Source of the DNA: Aalborgiella sp043740415
Lineage (GTDB): Bacteria; Pseudomonadota; Gammaproteobacteria; Burkholderiales; Burkholderiaceae_C
Reading direction: 5' to 3'
DNA: 54,129 nt
NCBI GenBank assembly: GCA_043740415.1
Contig: JAYUCJ010000237.1
Coordinates: 1 to 54,129 of the forward strand
Positions 1 to 7,765 of the stretch are shown here, one piece after another. Both the position numbers and the translations under genes were made by a program. How positions within the stretch are numbered: position 1 is the stretch's first letter; each line of letters opens with the position of its first letter. The notes under the pieces are model-generated. The model was given only the letters and a program-made list of their open reading frames with translations, had not been told where the DNA came from and made no database searches.

Positions 1-427
1 GAACTTCCGCAAGCGGCGACTCGAAGAGCCCGAGATCAACCTGATTCCGTTCATCGACGTGCTGTTGGTGATCCTGATTTTCCTGATGCTCTCGACCACG
101 TATTCGAAGTTCACCGAATTGCAGATCACGCTGCCGGTGGCCGATGCGGACAAGGCCCGCGACAGAGCGCGCGAGATCATCGTGGCGGTGGCGGCTGATG
201 GTCGCTATGCCATCAACCGCAAGACGGTCGATGGCCGCAGCGTGGTCGCCTTGACCACCGAACTGGCGGCGGCCGCCTCTGGCATCGCTGACCCGGTGGT
301 CATCATCTCGGCCGACGCGATGGCAGCGCACCAGACGGTCATCAACGTGCTGGACGCGGCGCGCCGGGCCGGCTTGCCCAGGTTGACCTTCGCCACACAG
401 ACGTCCAGCGGCAGCGAAGCGCGCTGA
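1..427 (+). CDS. exbD: ExbD/TolR-family energy-transduction protein, 5' end missing
   Basis: The frame is open from base 2, so the gene starts upstream of the window. The visible part has the family pattern: a short charged N-terminus, PEINLIPFIDVLLVILIFL (one membrane segment carrying the conserved Asp of the proton path), then a periplasmic domain of about 100 residues. ExbD works with ExbB to pass proton-motive force to TonB for outer-membrane uptake; TolR is the close relative in the Tol system. It lies just before lpxK, as in many Burkholderiales, which favours ExbD. Only a few N-terminal residues seem to be missing. Confidence 0.88.
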   Translation, partial: NFRKRRLEEPEINLIPFIDVLLVILIFLMLSTTYSKFTELQITLPVADADKARDRAREIIVAVAADGRYAINRKTVDGRSVVALTTELAAAASGIADPVVIISADAMAAHQTVINVLDAARRAGLPRLTFATQTSSGSEAR

Positions 428-464
428 GAGGTTGACCGGCCATCCTGGCAAGGCGGTGGCCCGC

Positions 465-1532
465 ATGTCCACACCCCACTGGTCGCGCCGCCTGCAACGG
501 GCCTGGCTCCGACGCGGCATGCTGGCGTGGCTGCTGCTGCCGTTCGCGCTGGTGCCGTGGACGTGGCTTGGCGTGCAGCGGGCGCTGTACAGCCTGGGCG
601 TGCTGTCCAGCGAACGTCTGCCGGTTCCGGTGGTGGTCGTGGGCAATCTCATCGTCGGCGGCGCAGGCAAGACGCCCACCGTGATCGCCGTGGTGTCGCT
701 GCTGCGCCGGCAGGGCTACACACCGGGGGTCATCTCGCGCGGTTATGGCCGGCAAGCCGACGACGTGCTCGACGTTCAGCCCGACACCCCCGTGCAAAAC
801 AGCGGCGACGAGCCCCTGCTGCTGCGCCTGCGTTGTGGCGTGACGGTGGTGGTCGGGCGCGACAGGGTGGCGGCGGGCCGGCATTTGCTGGCGCTGCATC
901 CTGCGGTGAACATCATCGTCAGCGACGACGGCTTGCAGCACCTGCGGCTGGCGCGCGACGTGCAGGTGCTGGTCTTCGACGAACGCGGCGCGGGCAATGG
1001 CTGGTTGCTGCCGGCCGGGCCGTTGCGCGAGCCCATGCCGGCCATGCCGCCGGCGGGCAGCGTGGTGGTCTACAACGCGACGAGCCCCAGCACGCCCTGG
1101 CCGGGAGCGTGCGTGCACCGGTCGTTGGCGGGCGTGGTGCTGCTGAGAGACTGGTGGGCTGGCCAGCCTGCCTCGACCCACGCCTTGATCGCGTTGCAGC
1201 AGGCCACGGTGACGGCCGCCGCAGGCATGGCCCGGCCTGAGCGCTTTTTCGCCATGCTGCGAGCAGCCGGGCTGCGCCTGCTGCCGCTGCCGCTGCCCGA
1301 TCACCATGACTTCAGCACCCTGCCCTGGCCGGCGCACACCGCCGATGTGATCGTCACCGAGAAAGACGCGGTCAAGCTCGATCCCGCGCGGATGGGCCGC
1401 ACGCGAGTGTGGGTCGCCCCGCTAAACTTTGCCTTGAGCGCTGACAGCAGCGATGCGTTGCTGGCGCGGCTGCCCTCCCCTGCAGCACTGAGACCCTCAT
1501 CGAGACCACCGCATGGACAACCGATTGCTTGA
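465..1532 (+). CDS. lpxK: Tetraacyldisaccharide 4'-kinase LpxK
   Basis: LpxK phosphorylates the 4' position of the lipid A disaccharide at the cytoplasmic face of the inner membrane. An N-terminal hydrophobic anchor is followed by the Walker A motif GGAGKTP at about residues 65-71 and the family stretches ISRGYGR and SDDGLQH. At about 355 residues it is a usual length. I chose the ATG; a TTG 33 bases upstream is possible and lies right after the exbD stop. The 3' end overlaps the next gene by 20 bases, indicating one operon. Base composition is strongly GC-rich, unlike most of the window. Confidence 0.93.
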   Translation: MSTPHWSRRLQRAWLRRGMLAWLLLPFALVPWTWLGVQRALYSLGVLSSERLPVPVVVVGNLIVGGAGKTPTVIAVVSLLRRQGYTPGVISRGYGRQADDVLDVQPDTPVQNSGDEPLLLRLRCGVTVVVGRDRVAAGRHLLALHPAVNIIVSDDGLQHLRLARDVQVLVFDERGAGNGWLLPAGPLREPMPAMPPAGSVVVYNATSPSTPWPGACVHRSLAGVVLLRDWWAGQPASTHALIALQQATVTAAAGMARPERFFAMLRAAGLRLLPLPLPDHHDFSTLPWPAHTADVIVTEKDAVKLDPARMGRTRVWVAPLNFALSADSSDALLARLPSPAALRPSSRPPHGQPIA

Positions 1533-1716
1533 ATTGCTGGTGTGCCCCATTTGCAAGGGGCCGCTGGAACATCACCGCCCGCCGGTCAACGAACGGCACG
1601 AGCTGATCTGCAACGCCGACCGGCTGGCATTTCCGGTTCGCGACGGCATTCCGGTGATGCTCGAAGCGGAAGCGAGGTCGCTGGACTCGAGCGCCACCCC
1701 TGCGGGCGGCGCTTGA
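1513..1716 (+). CDS. Trm112-family small protein (YcaR-like)
   Basis: A 67-residue protein with the Trm112/UPF0434 pattern: LLELLVCPICKGPL near the N-terminus, then LICNADRLAFPVRDGIPVML. Eukaryotic Trm112 activates methyltransferases; the bacterial role is poorly defined. Only one CxxC pair is visible, as in many proteobacterial members, so zinc binding is uncertain. It overlaps lpxK by 20 bases and its stop overlaps the proposed kdsB start, the usual lpxK-Trm112-kdsB arrangement, so translation is probably coupled. Confidence 0.88.
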   Translation: MDNRLLELLVCPICKGPLEHHRPPVNERHELICNADRLAFPVRDGIPVMLEAEARSLDSSATPAGGA

Positions 1717-2501
1717 ATTTCACCGTCCTCATCCCGGCGCGGCTGGCGTCGGCGCGGCTGCCGGGCAAACCGCTGCTCGACATCGGCGGATTGCCGATGG
1801 TGGTGCGTGTGGCGCAGCGCGCCTTGCAGTCCGGCGCGATGTCGGTGGTGGTGGCTGCAGACCATGCCGACATCCTGCAAGCCTGTCAGACCCACGGCGT
1901 GCGCGCGGTGCTGACCCGAACCGATCACGCCACAGGCAGCGACCGGCTCGCGCAGGCCTGTGAAATTTTGGGGCTGGACGGTGACGATGTGGTCGTCAAC
2001 GTGCAGGGCGACGAGCCGCTGATCGACCCGCAGCTGATTCTGGACGTGGCGCTGCTGCTGCAAAACTCCCCCACCGCCAGCATGAGCACGGCAGCGCATG
2101 TGATTGATTCATTGGAAGAATTTCGCAACCCGAACGTCGTCAAAGTCGTGACCGATGCGAATAATTTGGCGATGTACTTCAGCCGCGCGCCGATTGGCTG
2201 GTGGCGCGATGGCTCTACAGCCGGCTTGCCGCAACTGCCGTTGTCGCCCAAACCGCTGCGCCACATCGGCATTTATGCCTACCGCGTTGGGTTTTTGAAG
2301 CAATTTCCCACCTTGCCACAGGCAGAGATCGAAGTTTGCGAAGCGTTAGAACAAATGCGCGCCCTGTGGCATGGCTACCGGATTGCGGTTCATGTAACCG
2401 AGCAAGCGCCTGGGCCGGGTGTGGATACGCCTGAGGATTTACAGCGGGTGCGGCAATTTTTCTTGTCAGCTAAAACACAGCTTTTGCATGCTATTCTCTA
2501 G
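1713..2501 (+). CDS. kdsB: 3-deoxy-manno-octulosonate cytidylyltransferase KdsB
   Basis: KdsB makes CMP-Kdo, the activated sugar for the lipopolysaccharide inner core. The N-terminus FTVLIPARLASARLPGKPL is the nucleotidyltransferase signature, followed by DHATGSDRLAQA and VVNVQGDEPLI. I start it at a TTG that overlaps the previous stop, because the frame upstream of it does not resemble KdsB and this gives 262 residues, close to the family length. Base composition changes sharply inside the gene near base 2100: the first half resembles lpxK, the second half the rest of the window. The frame stays open across the change. Confidence 0.92.
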   Translation: MNFTVLIPARLASARLPGKPLLDIGGLPMVVRVAQRALQSGAMSVVVAADHADILQACQTHGVRAVLTRTDHATGSDRLAQACEILGLDGDDVVVNVQGDEPLIDPQLILDVALLLQNSPTASMSTAAHVIDSLEEFRNPNVVKVVTDANNLAMYFSRAPIGWWRDGSTAGLPQLPLSPKPLRHIGIYAYRVGFLKQFPTLPQAEIEVCEALEQMRALWHGYRIAVHVTEQAPGPGVDTPEDLQRVRQFFLSAKTQLLHAIL

Positions 2502-2533
2502 CTTAGTAAGCATTAAATATAAGGGACACATCA

Positions 2534-3178
2534 ATGAGACTGATTTTATTAGGCGCACCAGGCGCTGGTAAGGGTACGCAAGCCACATTTATTTGCCAAA
2601 AATACGGCATTCCACAAATTTCTACCGGCGACATGTTGCGCGCGGCTAGAGAAGCTGACCCAGAGTTAAAGAGAATTATGGATTCTGGTGAGTTAGTTAG
2701 TGATGAGCGAGTCATTGGCATCGTCAAAGAGCGTATCGCCCAGCCCGATTGCGCACAAGGTTTCTTGTTTGACGGCTTCCCACGCACCATTCCGCAAGCC
2801 GACGCCATGAAGGCTGCTGGCGTGAAGCTGGATTACGTGCTCGAAATCGACGTGCCGTTTGACGCGATTATTGAACGCATGAGCGGCCGCCGCTCGCACC
2901 CGGCATCGGGTCGCACCTACCACGTCAAATTCAACCCGCCCAAAGTCGCGAATGTGGACGATGTGACGGGCGAGCCTTTGGTGCAACGCGATGATGACAA
3001 AGAAGACACCGTCAAAAACCGCCTCGCCGTCTACAGCGCGCAAACCCGCCCATTGGTGGATTACTACGCGAATTGGGCGAAAACCGATGCAGCTTCAGCC
3101 CCAAAATACCGCGCCATCAGCGGCACGGGTGGTGTGGATGAGATTACCGCGCGGGCTTTTGCGGCTTTGGCGGCTTAA
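2534..3178 (+). CDS. adk: Adenylate kinase
   Basis: Converts ATP and AMP to two ADP in the cytoplasm. The P-loop GAPGAGKGTQA begins at residue 7, the AMP site STGDMLR follows, then GFLFDGFPRT and a LID domain (GRRSHPASGRTYH) without zinc cysteines, as in most Gram-negative enzymes. The length of 214 residues is standard. A good ribosome site (AAGGGA) precedes the ATG. It follows kdsB by 32 bases, the usual Burkholderiales neighbour. Confidence 0.97.
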   Translation: MRLILLGAPGAGKGTQATFICQKYGIPQISTGDMLRAAREADPELKRIMDSGELVSDERVIGIVKERIAQPDCAQGFLFDGFPRTIPQADAMKAAGVKLDYVLEIDVPFDAIIERMSGRRSHPASGRTYHVKFNPPKVANVDDVTGEPLVQRDDDKEDTVKNRLAVYSAQTRPLVDYYANWAKTDAASAPKYRAISGTGGVDEITARAFAALAA

Positions 3179-3190
3179 ATCACGCTATGA

Positions 3191-3252
3191 CCGTTCGGGC
3201 TGAGCCTGTCGAAGCCTCTCAGAGAACCCTTCGACAAGCTCAGGGCTAACGG
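3191..3252. repeat. Family A palindromic repeat, intergenic copy
   Basis: Inverted repeat after adk: the arm CCGTTCGGGCTGAGCCTGTC and a facing arm ending GCTCAGGGCTAACGG, separated by a short spacer. The same arms occur inside nrtB and hsdM in this window. This arm sequence is widespread in proteobacterial genomes. Here it lies between adk and a hydrolase gene and could act as a transcript hairpin, but there is no clean T-run. Confidence 0.88.
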
Positions 3253-3276
3253 ATTTTATTTTTGTCGAGCTAAATC

Positions 3277-4131
3277 ATGTATTTAAACGTACTCGGCAAC
3301 CCCACCTACTGTTACACCGGCGGTAAGGCTTTCGACGCGGCCAAACCCACCGTCGTTTTCATCCACGGCGTGCTGAACGACCACAGCGTGTGGATTCTGC
3401 AAACCCGCTACCTCGCGCACCACGGCTTCAACGTTTTAGCGGTCGATTTGCCGGGGCATGGCAAAAGCGCTGGTATCAACCGTGATGTTCCGCCGTGCTT
3501 ATCGGTCGAAGCGGCGGCAGACTTCATCCTTGCACTCTTAGACGCCGCTGGCGTCACAACCGCAGCATTGGTCGGCCACAGCTTCGGTTCACTCATCGCA
3601 CTAGAAGCCGCAGCGCGCGATACAGCCAAAAACCCAAACAGAATCAAGCACTTAGCCATGGTGGGCACAGCATTCCCCATGCCAGTGTCGCCCGCTTTGC
3701 TAGAAACCTCGCTGACCCAGCCGCTCAAAGCGATTGATATGGTCAACACCTACTCGCACAGCATGCTCGCGCCGCCGCCCTCCTCATTTGGCCCGGGCAC
3801 TTGGCTGTACGGCAGCGCCAAAGCGTTGATGCGCCGTGTGCAGGCCAGCAACACAGCGTTTAACCTGTTTCACCTCGGATTTACCGCTTGTAATGACTAT
3901 AAAAATGGCCTAGCCAGCGTATATATTACCTCAGCAGCTATGCTTTTTATAGTAGGTAAATCTGACCAAATGACACCGCCCAAGTCTGCGCAGGCGTTGA
4001 TCAATGAAGCAAAATCAGCAGGAAAATCAGTCAAAGTCGTCAGTTTTGAAGCTGGTCACCAACTCATGGCCGAATCGCCGGATGGGGTGTTGATGGGGTT
4101 GAAAGACTTTTTAGCGCCGTTGTTAAAGTGA
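3277..4131 (+). CDS. Alpha/beta-fold hydrolase
   Basis: A 284-residue hydrolase of unknown substrate. It shows VVFIHGVLNDHSVW (oxyanion region), the nucleophile elbow GHSFGS, an acidic residue in VGKSDQMTPP and the catalytic His in FEAGHQLMAE, so the Ser-Asp-His triad is complete. There is no signal peptide, so it is probably cytoplasmic. A family B repeat copy lies within the reading frame just before the acid-loop strand (LASVYITSAAMLF), without breaking the frame. Confidence 0.85.
   Translation: MYLNVLGNPTYCYTGGKAFDAAKPTVVFIHGVLNDHSVWILQTRYLAHHGFNVLAVDLPGHGKSAGINRDVPPCLSVEAAADFILALLDAAGVTTAALVGHSFGSLIALEAAARDTAKNPNRIKHLAMVGTAFPMPVSPALLETSLTQPLKAIDMVNTYSHSMLAPPPSSFGPGTWLYGSAKALMRRVQASNTAFNLFHLGFTACNDYKNGLASVYITSAAMLFIVGKSDQMTPPKSAQALINEAKSAGKSVKVVSFEAGHQLMAESPDGVLMGLKDFLAPLLK
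3909..3953 (+). repeat. Family B dispersed repeat, copy inside the hydrolase gene
   Basis: CTAGCCAGCGTATATATTAC followed by CTCAGCAGCTATGCTTTTTATAGT. It matches the intergenic copies (TAGCCGGCGTATTTATTGCC..AGCTATTAAATATATAGC) over about 45 bases, is read in frame and encodes a short linker of the hydrolase. It is more diverged than the intergenic copies, as expected under coding constraint. Confidence 0.7.
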
Positions 4132-4182
4132 TATTTTCAAAACCTACCAAACACCTTGTCAAAAAGTCAGCAAACAAGTTTT

Positions 4183-4605
4183 ATGATTGATTTCAAAAAT
4201 GCAGGTCGGGTCGCTTGTATATTCGGCGGGATTGTATTGACCTGGAATATTGCGGAATGGATGTCGGAACAGTCATATGTTGCAACTCTGTCGCAATGCT
4301 CGGAATACAAAGCCGGTGGAACTGTGCTTGTTGCCTACTTTGAAGACGATAGGATGTTAAGTTGCAAAGCTATCTACTCAAAAGATGGAGTGGAAAGAGT
4401 CGCTACCCTTACAGCGAAGTTGCATCGTGATTTAGTAGATTCAGCTGCCAATGGCAGGCGGGCAAAGATAACGATCGCGTCATTTGATCAAGCTAAGGCC
4501 AGATTCGCCGTATCTCCGCGTGATTGGGGAGATACAACAGCGAAAGTATTGTTTTTTGAATTTATTGGGCTGCTTTTACTCGGTCGAGTGAAGAAAATCC
4601 GATAG
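4183..4605 (+). CDS. Hypothetical membrane-associated protein
   Basis: I do not recognise this protein of about 140 residues. A hydrophobic stretch near the N-terminus (ACIFGGIVLTWNIAEWM) and another at the C-terminus (VLFFEFIGLLLLGRV) flank a polar domain with two cysteines, suggesting two membrane segments with a soluble loop. The ATG is my choice; a TTG 27 bases upstream is also in frame and neither has a clear ribosome site. Composition is AT-richer than the hydrolase before it. Confidence 0.55.
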   Translation: MIDFKNAGRVACIFGGIVLTWNIAEWMSEQSYVATLSQCSEYKAGGTVLVAYFEDDRMLSCKAIYSKDGVERVATLTAKLHRDLVDSAANGRRAKITIASFDQAKARFAVSPRDWGDTTAKVLFFEFIGLLLLGRVKKIR

Positions 4606-4790
4606 ATTTTGCAATTGGGGATGCCACTGTCACCCCAAAGTCAGGTGAAAGTCGCCCCTTTTGCGGCTCTTTGACGCTGAAATGACGCGCTGATGTCGTA
4701 AGCTGTCGTGGTCAAACCAGCGGATGATTCCTAAACTTGCAAGCTGGTGACGACAGGGTGTCGTTTGGTTTATCAAGAGGAGTTTCAAAC

Positions 4791-5318
4791 ATGTTGGTTC
4801 AAAAATTACGCCTGCAGCGCGGCTGGTCGCAAGAGCAATTAGCCGAACTCAGCGGCTTGAGCGTTCGCACCATCCAGCGCATAGAGCGTGGTTTGCCCGC
4901 CAGCACCGAAACCCTGAAGTCACTTGCATCGGTCTTTGAGATCGATTTTTCCACTTTGCAAGCCACCCAGGAGAATCCTATGAATGCAACTTTCAACGAC
5001 ACATTGACGCCGCCCGAACCCATAAATTCAAGTCCCAACCCCAACGCAAGCATCAATGCCGACGAAGAAGCCGCCTTTCGCCATGTCCGCAGAGTGCGTG
5101 GTTTTTACAGCCATTTGGCCAAATATGTCATTGTCATCAGTGGCTTAACCATTTTTAACTTCATCAAATCACCCAACTATTTGTGGGTGATGTGGCCCGC
5201 GTTAGGCTGGGGCTTGGGTTTGATGTTTCACGGCATGCGGGTGTTTGGCACCATGCCGTTTATGAATGCGGATTGGGAAAAACGCCAAGTCGAGAAGTAT
5301 TTGGGTAGGAAATTATGA
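4791..5318 (+). CDS. XRE-type helix-turn-helix protein with 2TM membrane domain
   Basis: The start is fixed by AAGAGGAG about 9 bases upstream of the ATG. Residues 1-60 form a Cro/CI-type helix-turn-helix (LRLQRGWSQEQLAELSGLSV, then RTIQRIERG). After a low-complexity linker, residues of about 95-170 contain two hydrophobic segments of the 2TM type (YVIVISGLTIFNFI and WPALGWGLGLMFHGM). This fusion is a known family of membrane-tethered regulators of unknown signal. The stop overlaps the next gene (ATGA), so the two are probably co-translated. Confidence 0.8.
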   Translation: MLVQKLRLQRGWSQEQLAELSGLSVRTIQRIERGLPASTETLKSLASVFEIDFSTLQATQENPMNATFNDTLTPPEPINSSPNPNASINADEEAAFRHVRRVRGFYSHLAKYVIVISGLTIFNFIKSPNYLWVMWPALGWGLGLMFHGMRVFGTMPFMNADWEKRQVEKYLGRKL

Positions 5319-5710
5319 TGCTCACCCCACTACTTGCCGTTCACACAACGGTAGCCATAGTCGCTACGGTTATTGGCCCCTTCGCCATCTGGGCGCGTTT
5401 AGGTATGACAAAGCGCCCCAAACTGCACCGCGCTTTTGGCTACGCATGGGTCACATTGATGATCATCACTGCCATCTCAGCTATCTTTATACCTAGTAGC
5501 TTGCGGCTGAATTGGCATGGTTTTTCACTGATACATTTGCTCGTGCCAGTGACGATGGCCTCATTGTTCTTTGCGTTTCATTTTTTAATAAAAGGCAACA
5601 TTAAACGTCATAAAAGGATATTAATTATTCTATATGTACAAGCTTGCTTGATTGCTGGCGCTTTCGCGGTGTTTCAAGGTCCGCTGATGAGAGAGTTGCT
5701 TTGGAAATGA
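5315..5710 (+). CDS. DUF2306-like integral membrane protein
   Basis: 131 residues, almost entirely hydrophobic, with about four predicted membrane helices. The pattern HTTVAIVATVIGPFAIW, RPKLHRAFGYAWVTLM, IHLLVPVTM, HFLIKGNIKRHKR matches DUF2306-type proteins, including their conserved histidines. Function is unknown. It overlaps the XRE-2TM gene by four bases, so the regulator probably controls or senses the state of this protein (inference). Confidence 0.7.
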   Translation: MMLTPLLAVHTTVAIVATVIGPFAIWARLGMTKRPKLHRAFGYAWVTLMIITAISAIFIPSSLRLNWHGFSLIHLLVPVTMASLFFAFHFLIKGNIKRHKRILIILYVQACLIAGAFAVFQGPLMRELLWK

Positions 5711-5720
5711 AAGATTACAA

Positions 5721-5918
5721 ATGATACTCATCCTCTCAAGCATCGCAGGGTTGACTTTTTTAGCAGCAAAAATGAAAAAGGCAAAATATTCAACCACGAC
5801 TATCGGCGCACTCATTATTTTGGTCATTGCGGTTCTAGCTGTAGTGATAGGTTTTGGTGCGCCCTCGTTTTTGGCTGCTTTATCGCAGATCGTTCCGGCG
5901 ACAAAAGAATTGAGGTAG
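5721..5918 (+). CDS. Small hydrophobic protein, uncertain
   Basis: 65 residues with two hydrophobic segments (ILILSSIAGLTFLAA and IGALIILVIAVLAVVIGFGA) separated by a basic stretch. It begins 10 bases after the DUF2306-like gene on the same strand, so it may be the last gene of that operon. I know no family for it, and there is no strong ribosome site. Confidence 0.4.
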   Translation: MILILSSIAGLTFLAAKMKKAKYSTTTIGALIILVIAVLAVVIGFGAPSFLAALSQIVPATKELR

Positions 5919-5977
5919 TTTGAGATAAGCTAGTTGGGCTTTACGCAAACTATTCAATAGTCGGACGTTGGATTTCA

Positions 5978-7750
5978 ATGACCAATCTGCCTAAATATGC
6001 ATTAGCATCTAAGTTAATGCATAAATCCACTCAGCTGCTCAAAATATTTCCCTTCCTCGCTTGGCCGAGACTGACTTTACCGCTACTTAAAGGCGAGCTT
6101 TTAGCCGGCGTGACGGTGGGCTTGATGATGATTCCGCAGGCGGTGGCTTATGCGGCGGTGGCGGGGATGCCGCTGGTGACGGGGATTTACGCGGCGCTGT
6201 TGCCGGCGCTGGTGGCGGCGTTGTGGAGTTCGTCGTCTCGGCTGTCGGTAGGTCCAACGGCGTTAACGGCGTTGATGGTGAGCTCCGCCTTAACAGGTTT
6301 AGCCGCACCAGGCAGCGCTGAATGGGTGAACTTGGCGGTGTGGCTGGCGCTGCTGACGGGCTTGGCGCAGATGCTGCTGGGGTTTGCGCGGTTTGGCTGG
6401 TTGCTCAATGTCATCAGCTCACCTGTGCTGATGGGGTTTACGCAGGCGGCTGCGCTGCTGATTTTGACGTCACAACTGCCTGCTTTGCTGGGGTTCAAGG
6501 GCAATTTTTATGACATGATGACCCAGGCGTGGGCGCAGCTGTCGCAGCTGCAAGTTCCAGCGTTTCAACACCCAGCGGCCGTGTTTGGAGGGGTCAGTTT
6601 GGTTTTTTTGCTGCTGGCGAAGCGCTTTGTGCCGCGCTTGCCTGCTGTCGTGCTGCTGATGCTGGGTGCCTCGTTGATCAGCTACTTGCTAGGATTTGAA
6701 GGCAACGGCGGCGCTGTGGTCGGTGCCTTGCCCGCTGGTTTGCCGTCGTTTTATGTGCCGACCATGCTGTCCCTGGACGCCTTCAACCACCTGTTGTTGC
6801 CGGTGCTGGTGATCACTTTGGTCAGCTTCATTGAAACGGCTTCCAGCGCCAAGGTGGAAAGCCAGCAAGGCGGTCAGCAGTGGAACCAAAATCAGGACTT
6901 GATCGGCCAAGGTTTGGCCAAAATCGCCTCCGGGCTGAGCGGTGCATTTCCGACCAGTTCGTCGTTTTCACGCTCTGCACTGAACCTCTACGCCGGTGCC
7001 AAAACCGCCTGGGCAAATGTGATGGGTGTGATCGTGGTCATGCTGGCACTGCTGTTTTTAACGCCCGTATTGCACCACGTGCCGCAGTCGGTATTGGCGG
7101 CTGTGGTGGTAGCAGCGCTGTACAGCCTGTTTACGCCTATGTATTTTGTGCGCTTGTGGCGCGTCTCGAAGATGGAAACCATCAGCGCCCTGGCGACCTT
7201 TGTCGTCACCGTTCTGAGCGCACCGCGCCTGTATTGGGGCATCATCACCGGTTTGTTGATGGGTTTGGGGCACTTTTTGTACCTGCGCCTGCACCCGCGC
7301 ATCATCGAAGTGGGTCTGCATTCAGACGGCAGCCTGCGCGACCGCCATTTGTGGCACCTGCCCGCACTGGGTCACAACTTGTACGCGCTGCGCATGGATG
7401 CCGAGCTTGATTTTGCCTCTGCCAGCGAGTTTGAGCGCGCGATTTTGCAGCACTTGAACGCCTACCCTGCCACCAAACACGTCTGCCTCTTCGCCCAACC
7501 CATCAACCGCATCGACGCCACGGGTCTGGAAGTCTTCAGCCAAGTCCGCCACATGCTGTTGGAGCGCGGCATCACGCTGCACATCAGCGGCATCAAGCTG
7601 CCCGTAGAACGCATTTTGATAGCTGCCAAAGAACTCCCCAGCAAAGACGAAGAATGGCCACTTTTGCGCATGTACCGCACAGATGCGGAGGCGTTAGCAG
7701 CGTTCAGATTGCAGGACGATGCTTTGAAAGATAGCTCGGCGTATATTTAA
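5978..7750 (+). CDS. SulP-family anion permease with STAS domain
   Basis: 590 residues. Membrane core at about residues 20-440 with the SulP signature GELLAGVTVGLMMIPQAVAY, GLYAAL-like GIYAALLPALVAALW and SSSRLSVGPTALTA. The C-terminal 130 residues form a STAS domain (YALRMDAELDFASASEFE and INRIDATGLEVF). These carriers move sulfate, bicarbonate or other anions; the substrate cannot be told from sequence. A separate transcription unit is likely, as the next gene faces it. Confidence 0.9.
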   Translation: MTNLPKYALASKLMHKSTQLLKIFPFLAWPRLTLPLLKGELLAGVTVGLMMIPQAVAYAAVAGMPLVTGIYAALLPALVAALWSSSSRLSVGPTALTALMVSSALTGLAAPGSAEWVNLAVWLALLTGLAQMLLGFARFGWLLNVISSPVLMGFTQAAALLILTSQLPALLGFKGNFYDMMTQAWAQLSQLQVPAFQHPAAVFGGVSLVFLLLAKRFVPRLPAVVLLMLGASLISYLLGFEGNGGAVVGALPAGLPSFYVPTMLSLDAFNHLLLPVLVITLVSFIETASSAKVESQQGGQQWNQNQDLIGQGLAKIASGLSGAFPTSSSFSRSALNLYAGAKTAWANVMGVIVVMLALLFLTPVLHHVPQSVLAAVVVAALYSLFTPMYFVRLWRVSKMETISALATFVVTVLSAPRLYWGIITGLLMGLGHFLYLRLHPRIIEVGLHSDGSLRDRHLWHLPALGHNLYALRMDAELDFASASEFERAILQHLNAYPATKHVCLFAQPINRIDATGLEVFSQVRHMLLERGITLHISGIKLPVERILIAAKELPSKDEEWPLLRMYRTDAEALAAFRLQDDALKDSSAYI

Positions 7751-7765
7751 TCGTTGGATTTCAGT

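Noticed and set aside
342..1337. Long open frame antisense to lpxK
   Set aside because: Its protein is a His/Arg/Gln-rich low-complexity shadow of the GC-rich lpxK gene, with no domain and no ribosome site.
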